This document shows, piece after piece, positions 1 through 6,351 of a DNA stretch of 12,287 bases (the first letter of the stretch is position 1; every line of letters begins with the position of its first letter). A program made the position numbers and the translations under genes. The DNA lies in NCBI GenBank assembly GCA_003695835.1, contig RFHN01000232.1:1-12287 (forward strand), in the 5' to 3' direction. Source of the DNA: Armatimonadota bacterium. GTDB lineage: Bacteria > Armatimonadota > Fimbriimonadia > Fimbriimonadales > ATM1. A model generated the notes under the pieces. The model saw only the letters and a program-made list of their open reading frames with translations, was not told the origin of the DNA and did no database searches.

Positions 1-86
1 ACGCGCCCCCGGGCTACTACATGCTGTTCGTCACCGACAACACCGGCTCGTACTCCCAGGCCGCCAAAGTACACCTCTCGGCGTAG
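1..86 (+). CDS. C-terminal fragment, galactose-oxidase-like (DUF1929-type) domain protein
   Basis: Only the last 27 codons are present (reading frame begins at base 3, TAG at 84-86); the gene starts left of the window. The visible peptide begins APPGYYMLFV and ends in a short beta-strand-like tail. That APPGYYMLF signature is what I know from the C-terminal DUF1929 domain of galactose oxidase-like/glyoxal oxidase-like secreted Kelch proteins, where it forms the last Greek-key strand. The match is short, so the family is an inference and the enzymatic activity is unknown. It lies 125 bases from sufB with a probable promoter between, so it is not part of the SUF operon. Confidence 0.6.
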   Translation, partial: APPGYYMLFVTDNTGSYSQAAKVHLSA

Positions 87-161
87 TCCCCACGCGCGGC
101 GAGACCCAGCAACAATGCTTGGTTTCCCTCCCCGGGGCGGTACACCGAGCCGCGGCGCTGT

Positions 162-183
162 AACTTGACTTTTCCGTACAGTT
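162..183. promoter_or_regulatory. Candidate Rrf2/IscR-type operator overlapping the suf promoter
   Basis: This is an imperfect inverted repeat with arms AACTTGAC (162-169) and GTACAGTT (176-183) around a 6-base spacer; six of eight arm positions pair. The stretch TAACTTGACT (161-170) fits 8 of 10 positions of the IscR type-1 half-site ATASYYGACT as I recall it; the right half fits that consensus poorly. The repeat covers the likely -35 box of the suf operon, whose last gene encodes an Rrf2 regulator with Fe-S-type cysteines. Autogenous repression by the cluster-loaded protein is inferred, not shown. Confidence 0.4.
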
Positions 184-194
184 TGAGCCATCAT
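165..194 (+). promoter_or_regulatory. Possible sigma-70 promoter of the suf operon
   Basis: A -35 hexamer TTGACT (165-170) is followed after 18 bases by CATCAT (189-194), a four-of-six match to the -10 consensus. Transcription would begin near base 201, giving an unusually short leader of about 10 bases that just holds the AGGA ribosome site (201-204) of sufB. The -35 box is convincing; the -10 box is weak and the true start point could differ. Confidence 0.35.
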
Positions 195-211
195 AGGCGT
201 AGGAAAAGCAG

Positions 212-1654
212 ATGAGCGACACACAGTTTCTCGAACAGGCCGCTACCCGCGAATATAAGTGGGGATTTACGACGGACATCGAGCAGGAGTCGGCCCCTCC
301 GGGTTTGAACGAGGAGATTATTCGGTTCATCTCGGCCAAGAAGGAGGAGCCGGAGTGGATGCTCGAGTGGCGGCTGCGCGCGTACCGACATTGGCTGACC
401 ATGTCCGAGCCGAAGTGGCCGAACGTCCACTATCCGCCCGTAAATTTTCAGGAGATTTCCTACTACGCAGCGCCCAAGAAGAAAGCGGGTCCAAAGAGCC
501 TTGACGAGGTAGACCCGAAGCTGCTGGAGACGTACGAGAAGCTGGGTATTCCTCTGGAGGAGCAGAAGCTTCTGGCGGGTGTTGCCGTAGATGCGGTGTT
601 TGACAGTGTCTCGGTCGCGACGACGTTCAAGGAGGAGCTGCGCAAGGCGGGGGTGATCTTCTGCTCGATGTCGGAGGCGATCCGCGAGCATCCCGAGCTG
701 GTGCGCAAGTATCTCGGCAGCGTCGTCCCGTACTCGGACAACTTTTACGCGTCGCTCAACAGCGCGGTGTTCAGTGATGGGTCGTTCGTGTATGTGCCCA
801 AGGGCGTGCGGTGCCCGATGGAGCTTTCGACGTACTTCCGTATCAACGCGGCGAAGACGGGACAGTTCGAGCGGACCCTCATCATTGCGGAGGAGGGCGC
901 GTACGTGTCCTACCTCGAAGGCTGCACCGCTCCAATGCGGGACGAGCACCAACTCCACGCCGCGGTTGTGGAACTCATTGCGCACAAGGACGCCACGATC
1001 AAGTACTCGACGGTGCAGAACTGGTATCCCGGAGACGCCGAGGGCAAGGGCGGAGTGTACAACTTCGTCACCAAGCGCGGTAAGTGTCTTGGCGAGAACT
1101 CGAAGATTTCGTGGACACAGGTCGAGACCGGCTCCGCGATCACGTGGAAGTATCCGAGCGTGATTCTGCTGGGAGACAACTCGATCGGCGAGTTCTATTC
1201 CGTTGCCCTGACGTCGGGCAAGCAGCAGGCCGACACGGGCACGAAGATGATCCACATCGGCAAGAACACGAAGAGCACGATCGTGTCGAAAGGCATCAGC
1301 GCGATGCAAGGGCAGAACACGTACCGCGGTCTGGTGAAAATCAATCGCGGGTCGGAGAACGCTCGGAACTATTCCCAATGCGACTCGATGCTCATCGGGG
1401 ACCAGTGCGGGGCCCACACCTTCCCGTACCTCGAGTGCAAGAACCCGACGGCGATCATCGAGCACGAAGCTTCGACGAGTCGTATCGGCGAGGACCAGCT
1501 GTTCTACTGCCAACAGCGCGGGATTCCCTTTGAGGACGCGGTTTCGATGATCGTGAACGGCTTCTGCAAGGAGGTCTTCCGCGAACTGCCGATGGAGTTT
1601 GCGGTCGAAGCGCAGAAGTTGCTGGCGGTGAGCCTGGAGGGCAGCGTCGGCTAA
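212..1654 (+). CDS. sufB: Fe-S cluster assembly scaffold protein SufB
   Basis: SufB is the main scaffold subunit of the cytoplasmic SufBC2D complex, on which nascent Fe-S clusters are built from SufS-derived sulfur. The 480-residue length is close to the family norm. The C-terminal part carries the highly conserved block around NYSQCDSMLIGDQCGAHTF and HEASTSRIGEDQLFYCQQRG. C390, H418 and E419 have the same spacing as E. coli C405, H433 and E434, the residues linked to cluster assembly; C238 lies in an EGCTAP motif. The ATG is preceded by AGGA at 201-204. It is the first gene of the operon, 30 bases ahead of sufC. I see no damage or missing key residue. Confidence 0.98.
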   Translation: MSDTQFLEQAATREYKWGFTTDIEQESAPPGLNEEIIRFISAKKEEPEWMLEWRLRAYRHWLTMSEPKWPNVHYPPVNFQEISYYAAPKKKAGPKSLDEVDPKLLETYEKLGIPLEEQKLLAGVAVDAVFDSVSVATTFKEELRKAGVIFCSMSEAIREHPELVRKYLGSVVPYSDNFYASLNSAVFSDGSFVYVPKGVRCPMELSTYFRINAAKTGQFERTLIIAEEGAYVSYLEGCTAPMRDEHQLHAAVVELIAHKDATIKYSTVQNWYPGDAEGKGGVYNFVTKRGKCLGENSKISWTQVETGSAITWKYPSVILLGDNSIGEFYSVALTSGKQQADTGTKMIHIGKNTKSTIVSKGISAMQGQNTYRGLVKINRGSENARNYSQCDSMLIGDQCGAHTFPYLECKNPTAIIEHEASTSRIGEDQLFYCQQRGIPFEDAVSMIVNGFCKEVFRELPMEFAVEAQKLLAVSLEGSVG

Positions 1655-1684
1655 ACGAATTCAAGAAGGAGAAAAGGAAACGAT

Positions 1685-2440
1685 ATGCTAACAGTCAAGA
1701 ATCTACACGCAAGAGTCGAAGACAAGGAGATCCTGCACGGCGTGGATCTCCAGGTGAACGCGGGCGAGGTGCACGCCATCATGGGACCGAACGGTTCCGG
1801 CAAGAGCACGCTGGCGCAGGTGCTCGCCGGCAAAGAGGACTACGAGGTGACCGAGGGCGAAGCGCTCTTGGACGGCGAGGACCTGCTCGACCTGGACCCG
1901 GAGGAGCGGGCCGCGAAGGGGGTCTTCCTCGCGTTCCAGTATCCGGTTCAGATTCCCGGGGTCTCCAACGCGTATTTCCTGCGCTCGGCTCTGAATGCGA
2001 TTCGGAAGGCGCGGGGCGAGGCTGAGGTGGATCCGATGGAGTTCATGAAGACGCTGCGGGAGAAGGCGGCAAAGGTCGGAATGGACGACGCGATGATCCA
2101 GCGGGGCGTGAATGAAGGGTTTTCCGGCGGCGAGAAGAAGCGCAACGAGATCTTTCAGATGATGATGCTGGAGCCACGTCTTTGCATCCTGGACGAGACG
2201 GACTCCGGCCTCGACATTGATGCGCTGAGGATCGTCGCGGACGGTGTAAATTCGATGCGCAGTCCGGATCGAGCGTTCCTCGTGGTCACGCACTATCAAC
2301 GTTTGCTCAACTATATCGTTCCGGACTACGTTCACGTCATGGTGGGCGGCCGGATCGTGAAGTCGGGTGGGCGCGAGCTGGCGCTCGAGCTCGAAGAGAA
2401 GGGGTACGCGCAATTCGAGAAGGAGGGTGCGACGGTTTGA
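1685..2440 (+). CDS. sufC: Fe-S cluster assembly ATPase SufC
   Basis: SufC is the ABC-type ATPase of the SufBC2D complex. It is cytoplasmic and not a transporter; ATP-driven dimerisation reshapes SufB-SufD during cluster assembly. The 251-residue protein shows the Walker A motif GPNGSGKST (34-42), the family-specific signature FSGGEKKRNEI (SGG at 147-149), Walker B LCILDE with D170 and E171 followed by TDSGLD, and the H-loop histidine H203 in VVTHYQRLL. The SGGEKKRNE and DETDSGLD spellings separate SufC from transporter ATPases. A purine-rich ribosome site (AGAAGGAG, 1664-1671, with a further AAAGG near 1675) precedes the ATG. Its stop codon overlaps the sufD start by four bases, suggesting translational coupling. 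Confidence 0.98.
   Translation: MLTVKNLHARVEDKEILHGVDLQVNAGEVHAIMGPNGSGKSTLAQVLAGKEDYEVTEGEALLDGEDLLDLDPEERAAKGVFLAFQYPVQIPGVSNAYFLRSALNAIRKARGEAEVDPMEFMKTLREKAAKVGMDDAMIQRGVNEGFSGGEKKRNEIFQMMMLEPRLCILDETDSGLDIDALRIVADGVNSMRSPDRAFLVVTHYQRLLNYIVPDYVHVMVGGRIVKSGGRELALELEEKGYAQFEKEGATV
2421..2426 (+). promoter_or_regulatory. Ribosome binding site fixing the TTG start of sufD
   Basis: AGGAGG sits inside the end of sufC, 10 bases before the TTG at 2437. No in-frame ATG or GTG lies nearby, so this site supports initiation at TTG. Confidence 0.6.
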
Positions 2441-3729
2441 GTCTCACCGCGGTTCAGGAATCGCATGCTTTTGACCCCGCTCTGGAGTCGGCTCCAACCT
2501 GGGGGAACAGCGAGCTCGTTGCGCTCCGGAAGTCGGCTGCAGATCTCTTTCGTCAGAAGGGATTCCCCACGCTGAAGGACGAAGAGTGGCGATACACGAG
2601 CGTCGCGCCGATCACGTCCAAGTCGTACGTGTTGGCTGCTTCTCCGGGCAAGACCGAGCACGCGATCGCAGAGAAGCGAGTCTGCGCGAATCTCGTCGTT
2701 ATTGACGGTCACTTCGTGCCGGAGCTGTCGGATCTCGGACGACTGCCGAAAGGCGCGGCTGTTTTTCCGCTTCGCGAGGCGTGCGAGAAGAATTGGGGCC
2801 AGGTCGGAGCGCACCTCGGTCGTCTTGTGGATTGGAGTTTCTATCCGTTCGCTGCGTTGAACACGGCTCATCTCAATGATGGGATCGTGCTATGGGTTGA
2901 GGAAGGGGTCGTTGTTGAGGAGCCGATCCAGGTTACGTTCGTAGCCACTGCGGGTCGTGTTGCTCACCCTCGATTGCTCGTCGTTGTCGAGAAGGGTGGA
3001 GGTTTGCAGCTGATCTCGGAGTGCTACGCCGAGAAGGATGCGTTCCTGAATCTTGTCGAGGAGGGATGGTACGGCGAGAGTTCCGCCGTACGTTACACGA
3101 GGTTGCAGGACGCCGATGACGAAGGAAGTCTCGTGGCTACGTTTACGGGCAAGGTGCTCGGCGAAGCCAGCGTAGAGACGGAGACGGTGACGCTCGGCGG
3201 CGGATTGGTTCGCAACGATTCGGGTTTGATCCTCGCGGGCGAGAACATCCATGCCACGTTGGACGGGCTGTACCTGGGCACGCGGAAGCAGCACATTGAC
3301 CACCACACGTTCCTCGATCACACGATGCCAAACTGTAACAGCTTTGAGAACTATAAGGGCATCCTCGATGGGTCGGCTGTGGGAGTGTTCAACGGCAAGA
3401 TCTTCGTGCGCCACGGTGCCCAGAAGACGGACTCGAAGCAATCGAATCGGAACCTGCTTCTTTCGCGGGATGCCACGGTCAACTCCAAGCCCCAGTTAGA
3501 GATCTTCGCGGACGACGTGAAGTGCACTCACGGCGCGACGATTGGGCAGATTGAGCCCAGCCAGATGTTCTATCTTCAGAGCCGCGGAATTCCAAAGGAG
3601 CACGCGCGGCAGATCCTGACGTTTGCGTTTGCGAACGAGATCATCGAGAAAATTCCCCATGAGCCGCTTCGCAAGCGGCTCGAGGAGGAGATCTTTGCAC
3701 GGTTCACACCAGGTCGAGAAGAGACTTAG
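2437..3729 (+). CDS. sufD: Fe-S cluster assembly protein SufD
   Basis: SufD is the SufB paralogue that completes the SufBC2D scaffold and is associated with iron acquisition during cluster assembly. The 430-residue product has a variable N-terminal helical part and a C-terminal beta-helix core with the motifs DHHTFLDHTMPNCNS, NGKIFVRHGAQKTDSKQSNRNLLLS and DVKCTHGATIG. C363 and H365 correspond in spacing to E. coli C358 and H360, the residues implicated at the SufB-SufD interface. Translation appears to begin at TTG overlapping the sufC stop (TTGA). The tail overlaps the inferred sufS start by 35 bases. Only the start codon assignment is less than certain. Confidence 0.96.
   Translation: MSLTAVQESHAFDPALESAPTWGNSELVALRKSAADLFRQKGFPTLKDEEWRYTSVAPITSKSYVLAASPGKTEHAIAEKRVCANLVVIDGHFVPELSDLGRLPKGAAVFPLREACEKNWGQVGAHLGRLVDWSFYPFAALNTAHLNDGIVLWVEEGVVVEEPIQVTFVATAGRVAHPRLLVVVEKGGGLQLISECYAEKDAFLNLVEEGWYGESSAVRYTRLQDADDEGSLVATFTGKVLGEASVETETVTLGGGLVRNDSGLILAGENIHATLDGLYLGTRKQHIDHHTFLDHTMPNCNSFENYKGILDGSAVGVFNGKIFVRHGAQKTDSKQSNRNLLLSRDATVNSKPQLEIFADDVKCTHGATIGQIEPSQMFYLQSRGIPKEHARQILTFAFANEIIEKIPHEPLRKRLEEEIFARFTPGREET
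3683..3688 (+). promoter_or_regulatory. Ribosome binding site deciding the TTG start of sufS
   Basis: AGGAGG inside the 3' end of sufD lies six bases before the in-frame TTG at 3695. The upstream in-frame ATGs (3623 and 3659) lack a comparable site and would add a basic, sufD-overlapping extension unlike SufS proteins. Confidence 0.6.
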
Positions 3730-4945
3730 CCTCGACATCGAGGCGGTCCGCAGCTGTTTCCCCGCCCTGGAGGGTAAGGCGCGGGGCAAGCCTCTCGTTT
3801 ATCTCGACAACGGCGCGACTACGCAAAAGCCGCTTTGCGTGATTGAGGCGATTCGCAGACTGTATCATGAAGGATACGGGAATGTGCACCGTGGCGTCCA
3901 TGATCTCAGCGAGCGGACGACTCAACAGTTCGAGAACGCGAGGGTTCAGATCGCGGCGTTTTTGAATGCGCGGGACGCGCGTGAGATCGTGTTCGTTCGC
4001 GGGGCGACCGAGGCGATCAACCTGGTCGCGCATTCCTATGTGGAGCCGCGGCTCGAGGAAGGCGATGCGGTGCTCGTAACGGAGATGGAGCACCACTCGA
4101 ACATCGTCCCCTGGCAGTTGGTGTGCGAAAGGAAGGGCGCAGAACTACTGGTTGTGCCGGTTCGAGAAAACGGTGAGTTGGATGCGGATTCGTTCCGATC
4201 GGCGTTGAGCGATCGGGTCAAGTTCTGCTCGATTGCCCACGTGTCGAACGTGCTCGGGACTGTGAATCCGATCAAGCATCTCGTAGCGCTTTGCCACGAG
4301 GCCGGGATTCCGGTTCTCGTGGACGGCGCACAAGCCGCGCCGCGGATGCGTGTGGATGTTCAGGAGATCGGCGCAGATTTCTATGCAATCTCTGGGCATA
4401 AGATGTACGGCCCGACCGGTATCGGTGTGCTGTACGGGAAATACGAAAGGCTTGCGGAGATGATTCCGTACCAGGGTGGAGGGGACATGATCACGGAGGT
4501 TCGATGGTCGGGTTCGAAGTTCCAGGCGCCTCCGCACCGTTTCGAGGCGGGTACGCCGAACATTGCGGGCGCAATCGGCCTGGCCGCAGCTGTAGAGTAC
4601 TTGGAGAGTCTTGGAATGGATGCGGTCGAGTCTCACGAGCGGGACGTCGTGGAGTACGGCGCCAAGCTGCTTCGAGGCATGCCGCGGGTGCGGCTGATTG
4701 GCGACCCGCTGGAGCGCGCGGGAGCCATCTCGTTCGTGATCGAAGGGGTACACCCTCACGACGCAGCCGCTCTGCTCGACGCAGAGGGCATCGCGGTTCG
4801 GGCAGGGCACCACTGTGCGCAGCCGTTGATGGAGCGGTACGGGGTACCTGCAACGGTTCGGGCCAGCGTGGGATTGTACAACACACGTAGCGAAATGGAC
4901 GCCCTGGCGCACGGCCTTCGCCGCGTGCTCGAGGTGTTTCCCTGA
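3695..4945 (+). CDS. sufS: Cysteine desulfurase SufS (PLP-dependent)
   Basis: This group II cysteine desulfurase removes sulfur from L-cysteine, giving alanine and an enzyme persulfide that is passed to SufU. It is a fold-type I aminotransferase family enzyme. Visible motifs are the entry VYLDNGATTQKP, EMEHHSNIVPWQ with the PLP-stacking histidine region, SGHKMYGPTGIG with the Schiff-base lysine K236, and RAGHHCAQPLM with the persulfide cysteine C374. Both residues sit ten positions later than E. coli K226 and C364, and the 416-residue length is ten longer than E. coli SufS, which supports the TTG start at 3695. The open frame extends upstream to ATG 3623, but that would overlap sufD by 107 bases. 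The stop overlaps the sufU ATG by one base (TGATG). Confidence 0.95.
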   Translation: MHGSHQVEKRLSLDIEAVRSCFPALEGKARGKPLVYLDNGATTQKPLCVIEAIRRLYHEGYGNVHRGVHDLSERTTQQFENARVQIAAFLNARDAREIVFVRGATEAINLVAHSYVEPRLEEGDAVLVTEMEHHSNIVPWQLVCERKGAELLVVPVRENGELDADSFRSALSDRVKFCSIAHVSNVLGTVNPIKHLVALCHEAGIPVLVDGAQAAPRMRVDVQEIGADFYAISGHKMYGPTGIGVLYGKYERLAEMIPYQGGGDMITEVRWSGSKFQAPPHRFEAGTPNIAGAIGLAAAVEYLESLGMDAVESHERDVVEYGAKLLRGMPRVRLIGDPLERAGAISFVIEGVHPHDAAALLDAEGIAVRAGHHCAQPLMERYGVPATVRASVGLYNTRSEMDALAHGLRRVLEVFP

Positions 4946-5397
4946 TGGATGACCTGGTTCGTGAGCTCTACCAAGAGGTGATCCTCGACCACTACCGGCA
5001 CCCGAGGAACTACGGTCGCGTGGAGAACGATGTGCGGTCGGTGCTTGGCGACAACCCCCTATGTGGCGACCGCATCGAAGTGTTCGCGAAGGTGGAGGAC
5101 GGCCGCCTCGCAGAGATTCGGTTTGAAGGCTCGGGTTGTGCCATTTCCACCGCTTCGGCGTCGTTGATGACCGAGCATCTAAAAGGCAAGAGTGTGGAAG
5201 AAGCGCTTGCGATGATCCAAGCGTTCCATGATATGGTAACGGAAGGGGTCAAGTCGGAGCGATTGGGTCCGCTGCAGGTGTTCGAGGGAGTGCGGGATTA
5301 TCCCTCTCGTATCAAATGCGCCGTGCTCGCCTGGCATGCGCTGAAGGCAGCGATTCTCGAACAGAGCGAGACGGTGACGACGGAGGCGGATGAATGA
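4945..5397 (+). CDS. sufU: Zinc-dependent sulfur-transfer protein SufU
   Basis: SufU, an IscU-like protein, binds zinc and accepts persulfide sulfur from SufS for delivery to SufBCD. The zinc/sulfur ligands are all visible: C40 and D42 in NPLCGDR, C65 in GSGCAIS, and C125 in RIKCAVLAWHAL. They match B. subtilis SufU C41, D43, C66 and C128. The insert between the second and third cysteines (EHLKGKSVEEAL through GVRDYPSR) is typical of SufU rather than IscU. The length of 150 residues is normal. It overlaps sufS by one base and sufT by four, so it is coupled to both. Its position directly after sufS matches the functional pairing. No SufE gene is present, which fits SufU doing that job. Confidence 0.96.
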   Translation: MDDLVRELYQEVILDHYRHPRNYGRVENDVRSVLGDNPLCGDRIEVFAKVEDGRLAEIRFEGSGCAISTASASLMTEHLKGKSVEEALAMIQAFHDMVTEGVKSERLGPLQVFEGVRDYPSRIKCAVLAWHALKAAILEQSETVTTEADE

Positions 5398-5735
5398 ACG
5401 AAGAAAGGAACCCTATTGACGAACTCAAGAACCTTCCCCTCAAGAGCCAGATCGTCGAGGCGATTCGAGGTGTATACGACCCGGAGATCCCGGTAAACAT
5501 TTACGATTTGGGCTTAATCTACGACATTGCCATCGAAAACGAGGGAGACGTTAAGGTCAAAATGACGTTGACGGCGCCGGGTTGCCCGGTCGCGGGAATC
5601 CTGCCGGGCCAGGTGGAGCAGGCGGTCCTCTCCGTGGAGGGCGTCAAGAGCGCGGAAGTGGAGTTGGTGTGGGATCCTCCGTGGAACCCTGAGATGATGT
5701 CGGAAGAAGCGAAGCTGGTGTTGGGTTTCTTTTAG
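5394..5735 (+). CDS. sufT: DUF59/MIP18-family Fe-S maturation factor SufT
   Basis: A 113-residue cytoplasmic DUF59 (MIP18-like) protein. Members encoded at the end of suf operons are called SufT and help mature or protect Fe-S proteins. The family core is clear: DPEIPVNIYDLGLIY (29-43), a VKVKMTLTAPGCPVAG block with the conserved cysteine C64, and a WDPPWNPEMMSEEAK tail. PaaD-like and CIAO2-like proteins share the domain, so the SufT name rests on operon context. ATGA overlap with sufU and a GGAGG site at 5382-5386, seven bases before the ATG, define the start. It ends directly before the Rrf2 gene with no gap. Confidence 0.93.
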   Translation: MNEERNPIDELKNLPLKSQIVEAIRGVYDPEIPVNIYDLGLIYDIAIENEGDVKVKMTLTAPGCPVAGILPGQVEQAVLSVEGVKSAEVELVWDPPWNPEMMSEEAKLVLGFF

Positions 5736-6191
5736 ATGAAGTTTTCGACGCTGGAAGAGTTCGGGATTCGGTGCCTCGTGCAGATCGCGCGCGCGGGGCC
5801 GTCCGGCGCGCTGACGATTCCAGAAATCAGCGAAAGGGAAGGACTTTCGGAAGCGAATGTCGCGAAGGTTCTCCGTCTGCTTCGTCAAGAAGGGTTTGTG
5901 GTTGCCTCTCGCGGCAAGACGGGCGGTTACGCCCTGACGCGCCCGGCAGAGGAGATTCGCGTGGGAGAGGTGATCCACGCGTTGGGTGGCAAGCTGTACG
6001 ACGATGAGTTCTGCGAGCGCCACTCGGGCGGCGAGGAGGTCTGTCGTCACGAAGGCGCGTGCGGGATCCAGGCGCTTTGGGAGGAAGTGCAGGACGCGAT
6101 TGACCGTGTGCTGAATCGGAAGACGATTGCAGACCTCGCCCAAACGCCGCTGATCCGGCGTGAGGATCTGTTAGGCGGCCGCCGAAGCTAA
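5736..6191 (+). CDS. Rrf2-family Fe-S-sensing transcriptional regulator (IscR/SufR-like)
   Basis: A 151-residue Rrf2 protein with an N-terminal winged helix-turn-helix (about 5-70; EISEREGLSEANVAKVLRLL helix pair, then the wing SRGKTGGYALTRP) and a dimerisation helix near the C-terminus. C93, C103 and C109, with nearby H96 and H105, resemble the cluster ligands of IscR (C92, C98, C104), though the first gap is nine residues rather than five. The ATG follows the sufT TAG without a base between and has no clear ribosome site, so it probably depends on coupling. As the last gene of the suf operon it most likely senses cluster supply and controls the operon. The direct target is inferred; the palindrome at 162-183 is the best candidate. 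Confidence 0.9.
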   Translation: MKFSTLEEFGIRCLVQIARAGPSGALTIPEISEREGLSEANVAKVLRLLRQEGFVVASRGKTGGYALTRPAEEIRVGEVIHALGGKLYDDEFCERHSGGEEVCRHEGACGIQALWEEVQDAIDRVLNRKTIADLAQTPLIRREDLLGGRRS

Positions 6192-6194
6192 AGG

Positions 6195-6200
6195 TATACT
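6195..6200 (+). promoter_or_regulatory. Possible -10 box for tRNA-Ala
   Basis: TATACT (five of six to consensus) begins three bases after the rrf2 stop and ends ten bases before the mature tRNA 5' end, a typical distance for a tRNA promoter. The best -35 partner (TTAGGC, 6171-6176) is poor, so read-through from the suf operon remains possible. Confidence 0.35.
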
Positions 6201-6210
6201 TTCCCGTCGC

Positions 6211-6286
6211 GGGGGTATAGCTCAGTTGGCAGAGCGCCTGCTTTGCAAGCAGGAAGTCGCCGGTTCGAGTCCGGCTACCTCCACCA
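6211..6286 (+). tRNA. tRNA-Ala, anticodon UGC
   Basis: A complete 76-base cloverleaf. The seven-base acceptor stem GGGGGTA pairs with TACCTCC and includes the G3:U70 wobble pair that marks alanine tRNAs. The D-arm contains AGCTCAGTTGGCAGAGC. The anticodon stem CCTGC/GCAGG closes the loop TTTGCAA, giving anticodon TGC. The T-arm is GCCGG TTCGAGT CCGGC, followed by the discriminator A and an encoded CCA (6284-6286). It lies between the suf and respiratory operons on the same strand. No neighbouring integrase or duplicated tRNA end was seen, so there is no sign it served as an integration site. Confidence 0.97.
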
Positions 6287-6301
6287 ACCGTTCTGGTTCC
6301 G

Positions 6302-6317
6302 TATGACGACCGTCATA
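6302..6317. promoter_or_regulatory. Perfect palindrome, candidate operator of the respiratory operon
   Basis: TATGACGACCGTCATA has two perfect 7-base arms (TATGACG and CGTCATA) around a 2-base centre. It is not followed by a T-run, so it does not look like a terminator. It lies 16 bases after the tRNA and 34 bases before the ATG of the molybdoenzyme gene, a usual place for a repressor or activator site. I do not recognise the cognate regulator. Confidence 0.45.
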
Positions 6318-6351
6318 GCGGCGCAGACAGCCTTCGTCAATACTCTGGACG

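Noticed and set aside
106..125. CCAGCA/TGCTTGG hairpin followed by TTT after the first gene, as an intrinsic terminator
   Set aside because: The stem is only about six pairs with a bulge and the T-run is three bases, too weak to support a terminator call.
191..1513. Long minus-strand open frame (440 codons) opposite sufB
   Set aside because: It mirrors the sufB codons, is Arg/Leu/His-rich with no recognisable domain, and has no plausible ribosome site or promoter. It is a GC-rich shadow frame.
3623..3694. Upstream ATG (3623) or ATG (3659) as the sufS start
   Set aside because: Both give a basic extension overlapping sufD by 107 or 71 bases and lack a good ribosome site. The TTG at 3695 has AGGAGG and places K236/C374 consistently with E. 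coli SufS.
6211..6286. tRNA-Ala as an integration (att) site of a mobile element
   Set aside because: There is no integrase, no repeated tRNA 3' end in the window and no phage or plasmid gene. The flanking genes are housekeeping or respiratory.
6302..6317. The palindrome as a terminator for the tRNA
   Set aside because: It is followed by GCGGCGCAG rather than a T-run, and its stem is only seven pairs with a two-base loop. An operator is the better reading.
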